DNA of 64,000 nt from Brugia malayi. Taxonomy: Eukaryota > Nematoda > Chromadorea > Rhabditida > Onchocercidae. Positions within the stretch are counted from its first letter, which is position 1; the number at the start of each line of letters is the position of its first letter. Below the pieces are notes generated by a model, which ran no database searches, was not told the DNA's origin, and saw nothing but the letters and a program-made list of their open reading frames with translations. A program made the position numbers and the translations under genes. The stretch covers positions 6,127,001 through 6,191,000 of the forward strand of contig NW_025062476.1 in NCBI RefSeq assembly GCF_000002995.4, written 5' to 3'. This document shows, in pieces, positions 16,009 through 27,520 of the stretch.

Positions 16009-16049
16009 TAAGTTAACAACAACGATTGTAGATGGTTGTAAAGTAAAAT
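16009..16049. repeat. 41-bp direct repeat, copy 1
   Basis: Identical over 41 bases to 16241-16281, same orientation, 191 bases between them. The unit contains GTTAACAACAACGATTGTAG and an internal ACAAC...GTTGT symmetry. Perfect identity in otherwise unconstrained sequence points to a recent duplication. Confidence 0.95.
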
Positions 16050-16240
16050 CGCTTATCAGCAACCAACACTAATAGTTTCTAGAGAAGATATTTGCAATTG
16101 AAATTAACCTTCGTGTCTAGAAATGAACACTGCTGCACCATTTCCTTCATTCAGTCATTTCTCATCTCAATTTTTTGATTTCATAAAGATACTTCATTAA
16201 ATAATAAAATAAATCAGAGTAATAGAAATAAAATAAAAAA

Positions 16241-16281
16241 TAAGTTAACAACAACGATTGTAGATGGTTGTAAAGTAAAAT
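16241..16281. repeat. 41-bp direct repeat, copy 2
   Basis: Second perfect copy of the unit at 16009-16049. Confidence 0.95.
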
Positions 16282-18327
16282 AATGAAATGTTGATGGCCA
16301 GTGAAAACGCTAACTTTAATCCTTTCTAAAATATCTGTCTGATTTGTTTTTTTTTATTGAATCTAAGTAACTAAAGTTGTTATCCAGAGTTCCAATACTT
16401 TATTTCACGTTCCCATTTGTTAAAAGGACTTGTTAAAAGGACTACTTTTGTAGTTTAACTTATAGGAAGGGATGAAAAGGTGAGAAGACAGGTTTTCTCA
16501 GGGAGTTCTGGATGAATTAGCACTTCAAAAATAAAATTATGAAAATGTTGTATAAATTGGAAATACCATTCGAATGAATGAAGACTTGTAGAATGTCGAA
16601 ATAAGCTCCAAATGGAAGTATAAGATTCATAATCATAGTCTCATTTGTCCTAGACAATTCTCATTTCAAGAGTAACAATATGGATTAATGTCATCAAAAT
16701 CTTGGTCGCTGTTCTGAAACACTTACATTTTTATGCGCTATATTTCATTCTTTCATGGTTTTTTTTTTTTTTTTTTTTTAAATTTTCCTTCCAGTTTTTA
16801 TTCTTCCATATTTTCGAAATAATTTCCAACATTTGCAACACTTCTAGTTTCACAATTGTTATTAAATATAGTAATGAATTATTATGCCTATCCACATGAC
16901 AGAAAAGCGCGAGAAATGTCATCAGAAGGAAACATGCGGACTTAATAAAACAAAAAGTGCACAGCTAGGCTTTTATATCAGGAATTGAAACGAAATTTCA
17001 GATATTTTTGAATTGGATATTTTTTGAAAAAAATTTGAATTGGAAAAAATTTTGTTTATGGCATAGAATACACTGAAACTTAAAATGAACAGAAGCAATT
17101 TTAAGAAAAGTAGGGAAAACTTTATGTTATTTGAAGAAGTCGACATTGCAGAAAAAAAAAGAAAATGAAATAGTTTGAAGGAAAAATGACACGACTATTT
17201 TAAAAAAAGGCATCAAAAGTTTCTTTCTGAATTATTCTTCCTTTTTTTTTTTGGCGTCATTTGCTTCTTTCCGTTTATGGTTCGAAAATGAAATTACCAG
17301 TTTGAGTCATATTCTACGTCAATATAGTGGTAAGTAATATCAAAGTATAATAAAATATATTCTTCGAGATTTCAGTCACAGGAAGAAGATATTTCCGCGA
17401 ATTGATCAGTTAATAACAACTTGCTGAAAATGCCGAAGAAGAAAACTGACAGGTGGACTAGAGCATATGAATGAACAACTGACATCCTGAATCTCCATCT
17501 GAAAGCTGATACTGGAACGTATTTGACGTATATTACACTACCATTTGAAGGTGTCCAACAACATACAATCACTTAGATGCCTATTATTCACTCTGATGGT
17601 TATAATAACAATACAAGACGTGCGTGAGAAGCAAGTGAGTTCGACGTACACCAAATTCTGGTCACTTATACAAATAAGAACTAGGGAGAAAAATTCCTCG
17701 AATGGTAAACAGTTTTGTTTGAAAAGTGATCTGATCAGATATTTCAGAAATGGGTGCTGTGTGATGTTTTAATAGAGATTTTTTTGGAACTGAAAGACAG
17801 CTATGGAAGAGAGAGGAAAAAGTGGGATGACACGAAGACGGGAAGGAAGAGGTGGAGAAGCATAAAATCGCTAAGATGCAGTTCGTGAACTGTCCCTTTC
17901 CAGTGGTTTTAACTCGGTTTGCATCACAACATCTACTCTTCGTCGCTTACTTCTTTTATTCGAATGCAAATTTCTGGAAGGGGAAAGACAGGGTCACAAT
18001 GACGAAGAGTTATAAACAAGGGACTGACAACAGTAGTGAAGTGGACGTTGAAAGATCAGACTAATTATCATTCTACCTTGTCTTTATTAGATTGTGTGAT
18101 AGTGATAATCAGGAATGGACAGCGTATTTAATTAGTAGTTAGTTACTGAGTTTGAAACGTTAATGTGTTGTATCCCACAAACATCTCTTCAATAGTGGAA
18201 TCTATCTGTCGGCTACTCTTTGTTGATTTTGGAGATGCACAATGAGTTATCTTTTTGCTGCTGTCTGTTGTACGATGCATGAGAATGTTGTATTTTATCA
18301 ACACCGGAAAACCGGCCGAGCTTCAGG

Positions 18328-18345
18328 GAGAGAGAGAGAGAGAGA
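18328..18345. repeat. GA dinucleotide microsatellite
   Basis: Nine GA units about 400 bases upstream of the TOG gene start, in a purine-rich, less AT-rich interval that may be promoter or 5' UTR. Confidence 0.85.
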
Positions 18346-18749
18346 TGATAAGCAAATTAGGCTGTGTCAAAAGTTCTGGCAAGTGATATGAGGCTGAAGG
18401 GGACATATGAGAAATCAGAAAAGAGTCGTGGCGTAGATTAAGAAGACTGTTAAATAGTAACATTTGAAATGTGATAGAGAGTGAGAGGAAATAAGAGAGT
18501 ACTCGCTGAGGAATTCATCAAATGCGAAGGTCTGTGCGAGTTGGCCAGAGTTAGAGAGGAGCACTGAACTGTGGTACTCTGTAATCGGGTGGTGAGTCAG
18601 TGTTGTCGCTGCATGTGCTTGTCATTGTCTGTGGCCATGGCCAGGTGCAGGTAAGAGGAGGGGGATTTGTATGTGGGAGGGTTGACTGGTATCAGTGATA
18701 ATTCTCGTTGAAAGCAGTTTATTATCAATGGCATCAGATCATATTAAAG

Positions 18750-21700
18750 ATGAGGAAGATGGATGGAGTGGATGTAAAAGAGCATTTGCCCATTGGTTTC
18801 TTCGAAACTGTTCGATCAACCAACTGGATCGAAAGACGAGATGTGCTCTCAGCACTCATTGATAACTTATCGCATTACCCACACATTGATCCCAAAATAA
18901 AGTACAGTGAAATTCTTGCCGAGTTAAAAATGGTTGGTAACTTCGAATGTTTGATTCTCGTGCAGGCTACGTTCCTCTCTCGTTAAATAGAGTTGGAATG
19001 GCTCCAACTGTCTGCTTAATAAATGAAGTTGTCGAACATTTGTTGCTTATTAACTGTAGTTGTTGTCATGAATGGCTTTTTTGTTGATTAACTTTTTAGC
19101 AGCATTCAAGCCAATTGGACAAAAAGGACTACTTCGTCTCTATGGAGGATAAAATTGAAATATACTTTTTAAATTTGAATTAGTAATTTTACGTGCTTTA
19201 TTTTTATTTAGAGCAAATTTCTTTTCAGATCATATCCAAAGATTCAAATATTGTCGTTGTAACACTGGCATTGCGAGCACTAGCAGCATTTGTTAAAGGA
19301 TTACGAAAAAATTTTATGAAATATATACCTATGGTCTCAATTTCTTAATTCGAAATTGTTTTAACAGGGCTTTTATATTCTTGTGAAAGCTTTGAGTTAT
19401 TAAGAGAAATCAAAGTTTTAGTTACAGGTCCTTCTCCATGTATTGGAGAAATTTAAAGAAAAGAAGGCATCAGTTAAGGAAGCTGTTGTGGATTGCTTAT
19501 CACTTATTGCTGAATACGTATGTTTACATTCGAGAACTATTTATTTATTGTTATCACTTTTTAGCCAATTATTTTGGCTACCTTAAGCTTTATATCTTTT
19601 TCAGTGTGATGCCACAATGCTTTCTAGTCCCATATGTGAAGCTTTGGAAAAAACCGCAAATCCCACTGTGAAAGCAAATATAGATCAGTGGATTTATTGT
19701 ATCCTATGTCACTATCAACGAAGTGCTGTACCTATAGCGTTTATCAGAAGTATTGCACCATATCTTGTTAAAGTAAAATTTTCTTTTCTCTAATCTTGCT
19801 TGTTAATTAAGTAAAAAAAAAAAAAAAATATTTCCTTTTGCATTGTTCGACACATAAATTGAGTTTTTTCTAGCACAGCAAAGATAGTGATCCAGATGTC
19901 CGTGAGGGAAGCTGCATGGTTTTTGGCGCTATTTTGCGATTAGTTAAAGAAAAAGTAGCAGCTTCTATCGCCGATGATGTATTCTGTGACAAAACGAAAT
20001 CAAAGAAAATAATCGAGTACTCGGAAAAAGCCGAGAAGGATTTTGAAGAATATAGGCAGGCACGAATCGGAACGGATATCGCTTTGGAATCTTGTTCTCT
20101 GAGCGGAAATATGGTTCATTTTAACTGATATAGAGATTAAAAATTTTGTTTGTTTTATTTTTGCCAAAATTGATATGTGTCACAAAGATAAAGGGAAATT
20201 ATTTCAATTATGATCTCTTTTTTTTTTTATAATAGCTGGCGACAAGAAAGTCGCTTTTGCTACCATCGTCAATTCTAGATTGTATTCTTACAAGTTTTAT
20301 ATCTCTTTGAAAATTTAGGAATGTCATAAAGAATCAGTTGGTGGTTTAGTCCAGTCTAACGCAGCGCTTAGCTCCTGGGAATTGCTGACTGAAACAAAAA
20401 TCAGTGATAAAATCCCACATGATATACAGTTAAAGTTGGCATCAAAAAAATGGATCGATAGGAAAGCAACTTTGGAGGTAGATTTTGAGACTTCGCATTC
20501 CTAAGAAAGAGAAGATGGTTTATGCGGAATACTAACTTAAAATTTAGCCTAGACTGAAAATAACTGCACTGTTTGAAATTTTTAGATGCTGTATAATATT
20601 CTGGAGAACAATCCGCGACTTTGCCCTGATGAAGATCATTCAGAGTTGATTGGAATCCTGTGTAAGGTAAATACTCCAAAATTTCACTTCCTGCATGAAC
20701 TGAATTCGTTTTTCCATTATTGCCTGCTCTTTTGCTCTTTTTAGATACTTCTACTCTTTTCAGTTACTCGAGAAAGATACGAATATTAATGTAGCTGCAG
20801 TTGCAGCGAAGTGCATAACAGGTTTTGCAAATGGCTTGCGTTATAAATTCGCTATATTCATACCAAAAGTATGTTTTCTTTATCTAACAAGTTAAGCAAC
20901 TAATTTAAGAAGGTTTATCCACTAAGTTATTTCGGGAATAAAGTAAAAATGTGACTTAATCTGTCGAAAATTTTGCAAGTATTATCTTAGCAACAAATTT
21001 TTTTGATTTAATTACGCTGATTCTTAGCATATCCATTTACTGCATTGCTGTCTAAATAATCTTTTCAGATTTATGTTTCTGTTTTCGAAAAATTCAAAGA
21101 GAAGAAATTAATTCTTCGTCAGCCATTAATTGTACTTTCTGATGTCCTTGCTTTATTTGTGAGTTGAATTTCTTAAGTATATAAAAATTTTGTTGTTTAG
21201 TACACAGCTGAAGAAATTAAAACTGTTGTAGGAGATTGATCAGTGAATGTTTCTCAGAAATATGTTCTCTACCTAAATAAATTCTCAGACTCCTCTTTCT
21301 ACATATATCGAGGTTGTGAGGATTGCATTGCAAAAGCCTAATCCACAGATAAAGACACAAACTGCTCTCTTCCTCTCAAGATTATTGCGTCAACACAATA
21401 TGCATACTTTACCGTTGGACTGTGTAACGCAGAGGCTTGCACCAGCACTTACTAAGGTAATTTTAAAGACGATTTTTTGTTATATTAAGGAAGAAAAGAA
21501 AAAGAAAATCTCAGTAAAGATTAATATGACATAAATGTATTACATAGCAATTTAATTAGTGACGATGATGGAAAATTGCTGCACCCGAAAAGATCTAGCG
21601 TTTAGTACGAAGATTGTAGAATTACTTATATCATTTCTGTGTTAAGATAGTGATCGATTTCACTAATGATAAAATTCGAGAAGTAATACTGAAACCAGAG

Positions 21701-23969
21701 TTTGTTCTATTTTAAGCTATCCTTTGATGCGGATCCAGATAGTCGTGAAGCGTCGTTTGCAGCAATTGGAGCCATCATGAGAATTGCTGGCGAGAATGTG
21801 GTGAATGATTACTGCGGTGAAATCATGCATGATATTAATAAATCGACAAAGGTTTTCATAATACTTCATTTGAGTTTGATTATTATAGTGTTGGACTTCG
21901 TAAGTTTCTGAATAATGCGAGAAGAAATTTTGTGTAAATCCAGAATTTAACTTTGATGATTTCTTTATTTATTAGAAGTTTGTTAGGTTCGTCAGAACTG
22001 TGAAAGTCTGATACAAGAATTTGGACTAAATGCTTCTGCTTCAATTCTACAGTTACATCAGAGAACATGCTCAATAATAGCTCCTTCAAAAGTCGGAAGC
22101 CACAAATCGCTCAATGCTGATGCAAGGATGGTAAGTGTGATAGTAGTAACTGACTGGACATTAATTTATTGCAGATATTTCAAGACTTCAACCTTTACCA
22201 ATTAAAGCTCAAGCGTTTTTATGTGGTATTGGTTTTGGTTGTTTCCTAAACTTTTGATTTTCCACTGATATTTACAATGAAACAATCACTGATATTAATC
22301 AGTATCAGTGATTGTTTCATTGTAAGCTATTTCTCATTTGTTAAAATAGATCGAAGTATTTACCCTTTATTCTTCTTGCAAGTTATTGTATAAATTTCAG
22401 TTCAGTTAAGTCAGTAAATATGACGTTTTAATAAATATAACCTATATAGTAATTTCCCGAATTGTGGCTGTTTATTTACTGAATTAGTAAAATGGCAGTC
22501 TTTTTTCACTGTTTTTTTTTTTTAAATTACAGATGCAATTTTAGCATATTGTAGTGTCCACACTAGAAGTTTTTTCTTTCTTTTTTTCTTTTTTTTTTGT
22601 TTAAAGAGAGCACTTAGCAGAGCAAAAATTATCACAAAAGACGCTCAACGAAACCTAGGAAAATGTATAAGAAAACAAAAACAAAGGGAATCTTAACATG
22701 CATATAGAACACACAAGCTAATAGGAAGAAGCTCAACAAAATCATGTTTTTAAAAATTTCATTTGTACTTTACTTACTGGCTTAAAGGTGAATTAAATGT
22801 TGAAACTTTTTTCCAGGACTCAAAATGTAATATTAAGACCACAAAAAAAGTGCCTCATAGAGTGATTTCAAAGTCAAAATTTAATAGTGCGACAGTGTCT
22901 GCAGTTGGAAATCAATCGGCGCATTTTGTATTTTCGACTGCTTCAACCAAACTAAAATGTTAGAAAATAATGATATCAACAAAATGCTTTACTCTGTATC
23001 AAAAGCCATTGTAAAATATTCTGGTACTCCAGTTTATTGCATTTATATTCTATCAATTTACATTTTAGTTCACATTATGTTTAGTTGTGCTGTAAATAAA
23101 ATTCTTTAACTTTTATAGCTTTTATAGGCTACTTTTTGTTAAATTCACCATCATTATTTATTCGTAATATTGTTACAGGTATTCACGTACAGGAAACTAA
23201 TACAACTAGAAGTCATGAAAAGAATAGTTCAAGCGAAAAAGACATATTTTTTGATGCTTCAGAAGGAGTGGACGTTCTATCAGGCAGTTCTAGTGATCCC
23301 GACAATTCACTGAGGAGGAACGAAACATATATTGTAGATGAGAAAAGTAGGCAATGTCTAGAGTTTTGGGTTAGCTCAAATTGCAATCTTATTTGTTTTT
23401 CAATTTTTTATTGGGAATGCTTTCACGTTTTATTAACTTCAGGAACTGCAATTACAGAAGAATCAGTTCCATTGCAGTCTGCTAGTCGTGAAATAAAGCA
23501 GTTTGGTACAGCCAGCGTCAGAAATCCATTGGTTAGTGATTTTGTGTTGATTAATCTCTCTCTTACCATTTTTCTTATGGTCGCATTACTGGATTTCGGG
23601 GCGACAATCATTAAACTTTCTGTTTAATTCATTATCAAATTTGCTGGTTTCCTCAATTGGGCTTCTATGGAGTGAATTGAGAAATCGTCACGGTTTGAAG
23701 TTTCTGAAGCATAGCATATTCCCACTGTTTCGTTTTTATCGATTTGATCAAATTGAATTTCATGAGAGTCCCACCAAATGCGTGATGTTTGTGATTTCAC
23801 TCACTTTTAGTTGATGCTTTCACCGAGAGCTATAAAAAACTTAAAAAACTCAAGTAGCTATAAAAACTTAATTTTTAAGGACCGCAATGGTGGATCTCGC
23901 TTACCTACTTTGACACTAAGGCCTACATGTGGAAGTCGCATTCCTATACCTGTCTACAAACGAACATGA
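18750..23969 (+). CDS. zyg-9-like: two-TOG XMAP215/ZYG-9 family microtubule protein with SxIP tail, about 718 aa
   Basis: Sixteen exons join in phase: 18750-18932, 19229-19333, 19428-19517, 19605-19772, 19874-20113, 20319-20477, 20586-20666, 20764-20868, 21069-21158, 21289-21456, 21717-21851, 21987-22130, 22817-22958, 23179-23346, 23443-23531 and 23880-23969. The first TOG domain (about residues 8-250) carries NWIERRD. The second (about 290-510) carries KKWIDRKATLEML, LEKDTNINVAAVAAKCITGF and FEKFKEKK, all close to the ZYG-9/XMAP215 TOG pattern. TOG domains bind tubulin at growing microtubule ends or centrosomes. The C-terminal 160 residues are Ser/Lys-rich and end with GSRLP and GSRIPIP, matching the EB1-binding SxIP motif. 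Worm ZYG-9 has three TOG domains in about 1,400 residues, so this is a shorter relative. The last three introns use weak GTTAG or GTAGG donors; without them the protein would stop at 22963 (about 604 aa). Confidence 0.85.
22272..22325. repeat. perfect 23-bp hairpin in a TOG gene intron
   Basis: Arms 22272-22294 and 22303-22325 are exact reverse complements, separated by an 8-base loop. The structure lies in the intron between TOG-gene exons 12 and 13. It could be a miniature inverted duplication or a structured RNA; a microRNA precursor normally has longer, imperfect arms. Confidence 0.9.
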
Positions 23970-25175
23970 GAATCATTCTTAGCTTTTTTGTTCTTTGCAA
24001 CAAACTTGTATTTAAACGTGAAAGCTGTTTTATTGTTTATCGATTCTCGTCATTTTTTAATGTCTTTTCTGTTGAAATCACTTTTTAATTTCACATTTGC
24101 TAATTCTTTTTTTAATTGTTGCCTTAATGTTGGAGGAGCACTTGGTAATGTTGGAAGAGCAGTGGTATTATACACTACTTTTTGTCTTGCCACTTTTTCG
24201 GGTTACGTAATATGTGCCGAGATCTCTTCATGCCTCTTGTTATTTATTTCGTGTGCTTTTGTTCCTTACTTCCGATGTATAATTATGATGTCTTATAGAT
24301 GAAGTTCTGAAATGCTAAAATGTTTATATTTTCAAGTTAGTGCTAAATTATTTCAAATCTCAGTGCTATTGGAAATGATAAAAAACGGAAAAGTTAGATA
24401 AAAAAAAAAGTGAACTGAGGAATAAAGATGAATAGAGAAGAGCAAAAAACTTTCATTTTTGTCTTTATATTTCGGGTCCAATATAATAAACTCTTAGGAT
24501 GGCTTCCTCATAAAATTAAGACAAAGAGATATCTTAATTTTTTGAAAGCATTACCACCGTTGGATCTGATAAAACATCAAGATTCATGACCATAAAGTTA
24601 CTTAGGTTATGAAAACACATGTTTGCAAGATAGCAAAGTGAGTATTAGCAGTTTGAACAATACATCATTACAAGATTTTTGTTGTTTGCGAGAGTTTGAT
24701 TTTGTAGATCTATTTAAGATAATGCAGTGGGTTAACAGAGGAAGATCCACTACTGTTAGAGGCTTTAAATAAACCTGTTCATTTGTCGTGCTATTGACTA
24801 GTAAACCTGTTCATAAGAGAATTTTAATGGGAACTGGTAATTCCGTCGGTAATTCCAGCTAGATCTACTTCGATTTTAGCACACCGTTTAGTCATTTCTC
24901 AGGATGATGTTCATCCATTAAAATTTTTAGGATTTTCATTTTATTTCATGGAGTGCTCATTCTTTATGTAGCTTATTTTACTCATAAAAGTTCTGTCAGA
25001 ACATTATTTACCATATAACTTAATATGTGACTGATCACAATTGTCAAAGTTTTTATCATTCCATGGTCACATCATAATCTTAAGCTCGAATAATTTGACC
25101 GATTTTAGCAGTTTAGTCATCTTTCCTGTGTTAATCGAAGTGATCTTTGAACATGTAACATTCCGAAAATACGTG
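23970..25175. other. intergenic region
   Basis: Separates the TOG gene from the next plus-strand gene. A 104-codon hydrophobic open frame at 23988-24302 has no splice context or recognisable domain. I see no gene. Confidence 0.6.
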
Positions 25176-26828
25176 ATGTCACTTTTGCTCATAATCATTC
25201 TCTTAATTAATCAGGGAATTCCTATTGGTAAGTCTAATATTCTCCACTAATTCGATTTTTTTTTACGCATATGATTGCATCTATTTAAAATGACATAGAA
25301 AATTCTTACCCGTTTCTGAAATTGAAGCAGTCAGATGATCTAGGAACTTTGTTACGGATGAAATCTGTGATGTAAAGGACGGTAATGCTTTGGTGGAATC
25401 GATGAGTATTCCAAGGGACTCGAGGAGATTTGAAAAGACTTTGAGACATTCGAATCGCATATGCTAACGAGACGTCTGTGCTAAATAATGCAATAAACTT
25501 GTTAGCTTTAGTGAATGTGTCAACCAACCGTGTTGGTGTTTTATTTTATTTTCAGTGGATTCGATAGTGATAATGAAGGAAATTAACTAAATTTTCAGTG
25601 GTAAGTCAAATCGATTTGGGTTCATTTTCATTAGGACAAAATAAGCGTGGTGATCTGAAATTTATTTTCAATCAGGCAGCGAACATTTTGGGATTTGGGG
25701 GTGATCGTGGATTGGATGTAACAGTCGGTGATGGTCGATTTTATACCAAAGGTTATCTATTAATTGCTGAGGTTATTTAACTTTCTAGTTTTTGGAATGA
25801 AAGTACTAATATATTTCTTTAGCACGACAAGGAGCCTTGCTTGCTGGAAAAAGGATAGGTGCCGATTCAAGTATTGGCATTAATGAAGCTGAAGGAGTGG
25901 ATCTTAGAAATTTTTTGAGTGTAAGTGCTTTCAACTTTGTATCCTTTAAGTGAAATTCGTGAGAAAGGGATAGAAGGATGACATTTTGTTTTTTTTTTTT
26001 TTTTTTTTTTTTTAAGATCTAAAATTTCTGCATCTATTTTTCATAGTTTTACTCTTTAATTATCGAATGTTAATGTTTGAAGCATTATTCATTTCAAATA
26101 TATATCGGATTTCTGTTTTTATACCACTGATAGATTAATAGTGGTATGATAGTGATATGTTTATAAAATGTGAAATTATTTTATAAGTAACATAAAATCT
26201 TTATAGTTTGGCAGCAACAGTCCTAATTCATTCAGTAATCCTGCTGGCCAATTCTTTTCATTTCTGGAAAAGATCAAGGAATTCTTTACTACTGGTAGAA
26301 GGCCATTGAATGCCATACCATTTTATCCGCAAAATGAAAAATCAAATGTCAAAATAGGAAATGCCTTTCGTAATTTTGAAACACCAGAACAACAGAGAAA
26401 TTCTGGAGAGACGCTGAATTATATGCAATCAGGAAATGATGGTTACGATGATTATTATCACAGTATTGAGGTTAGTTTTTTTTATTAATTAAAATGTTTT
26501 TATTATTAAATGTACTTATAATTTCTTATTATTAAATGTACTTCACTTTTTTATTCGTCTTTCTTTTTCTAAGAATATTGATTGAGTATTATCATTTATG
26601 GTCAGTTTTTCTGCTTCACACCTGTCTTAATTCCTTAAAAAAACTGTAGGGTAGCGAGGTTTGGAGTTAATCATTTCAAAATAATTGTCATTTGAAGTAT
26701 TACTGCAGATTGAAGATGAATCAGCTATAAGAGATTTCAAGGCAAAAAATGATTCTTCTGGTCATGAAAACTTGGTCATACTGAATCGAAGTATTGTTGA
26801 AACTGAATTTAATGCTACTACCATCTAA
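25176..26828 (+). CDS. secreted protein of unrecognised family, 228 aa
   Basis: Five exons fit in phase: 25176-25227, 25599-25751, 25823-25920, 26207-26470 and 26709-26828. Residues 1-17 are a compact signal peptide core (MSLLLIIILLINQGIPI), so the product should be secreted. The mature N-terminal half (about 18-100) alternates hydrophobic and Gly/Asp residues, with NILGFGGDRGLDVTVGDGR and then ARQGALLAGKRIGADSSIGI, which may form a small beta-rich repeat unit. The C-terminal half is polar, Asn/Glu-rich and probably disordered. There is no cysteine in the mature part that I can find. I do not recognise the family; secreted Gly/Val-rich nematode proteins are the nearest idea. Splice sites are mostly canonical (GTAAGT at exons 1 and 3), which makes the model reliable even though function is unknown. 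Confidence 0.75.
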
Positions 26829-27520
26829 AACATATTCTGTTTTGTTTGTTTTTCCATTTTCCTAATTGGTTTGTATATGTCTTTATTCATCTACCATAAT
26901 TTTCACGTGTCGATTAAGAAAAATTCTAATTGTAAGTTACCTTCTTTCAGTAATTTATATCTGTCGTTCTAAATTTGCTCCGGAATATTTCTTACCTTTT
27001 ATCATCGTGAATAATTAATTGTTTAAAATTCACACAGAATAAAGTGCTGGAATGTGCATCAGATCATTACTTAATCAGAAAATTCATTTCCAGATTTATC
27101 TTGATAAAAATCCACTTCAACTGGCTTTGACGTGAAAGATTCCAATTTTCAAACGATTTCAATTTCCTTTTAAACTTCCTGGTGTCCTTTAAATTTCAGA
27201 GAACATTGATCCATTTTCCGTAATGGGATTCATCCTGCTTTTCTCCGCTTTTTTGGAAAGAATCGATAACGAAACGAAGCGGAGAGAAGAGGAAGGACTG
27301 AACATTCGCCTTAAAAAAGTGATATGAACTGTTTTATATGTTTTAGTTTATTGTTCTAGTTGATATTAACATGACTGAAGAAGGGTGTTTAAATCTGATC
27401 TTATATGGGGAATGAATCTTTGTTTTGCTGACCTTGGATCCATGAAAGTAGACACAGAATATCGTTTTATAAACTTCATACAGATCATAATTATATTTCG
27501 GTATGCTGCATTAGTGAGAA
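26829..27520. other. convergent intergenic region
   Basis: Lies between two convergent genes and should hold both 3' UTRs. An imperfect inverted repeat (CTTTTCTCCGCTT near 27239 against AAGCGGAGAGAAG near 27280) is the only structure noticed. Confidence 0.5.

Larger units (their letters stand above)
10021..18749. other. long gene-poor segment
   Basis: About 8.7 kb without a gene model I can defend. It contains an AAAT microsatellite (14844-14866), a pair of 41-bp direct repeats (16009-16049 and 16241-16281), a GA microsatellite (18328-18345) and many A/T runs. Two less AT-rich islands stand out: 12470-12640, open on the minus strand, and about 17800-18700, purine-rich and probably the promoter or 5' UTR of the TOG gene. 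Confidence 0.55.

Noticed and set aside
25306..25527. 73-codon minus-strand frame
   Set aside because: Lies wholly inside intron 1 of the secreted-protein gene, with no start or splice signals of its own.
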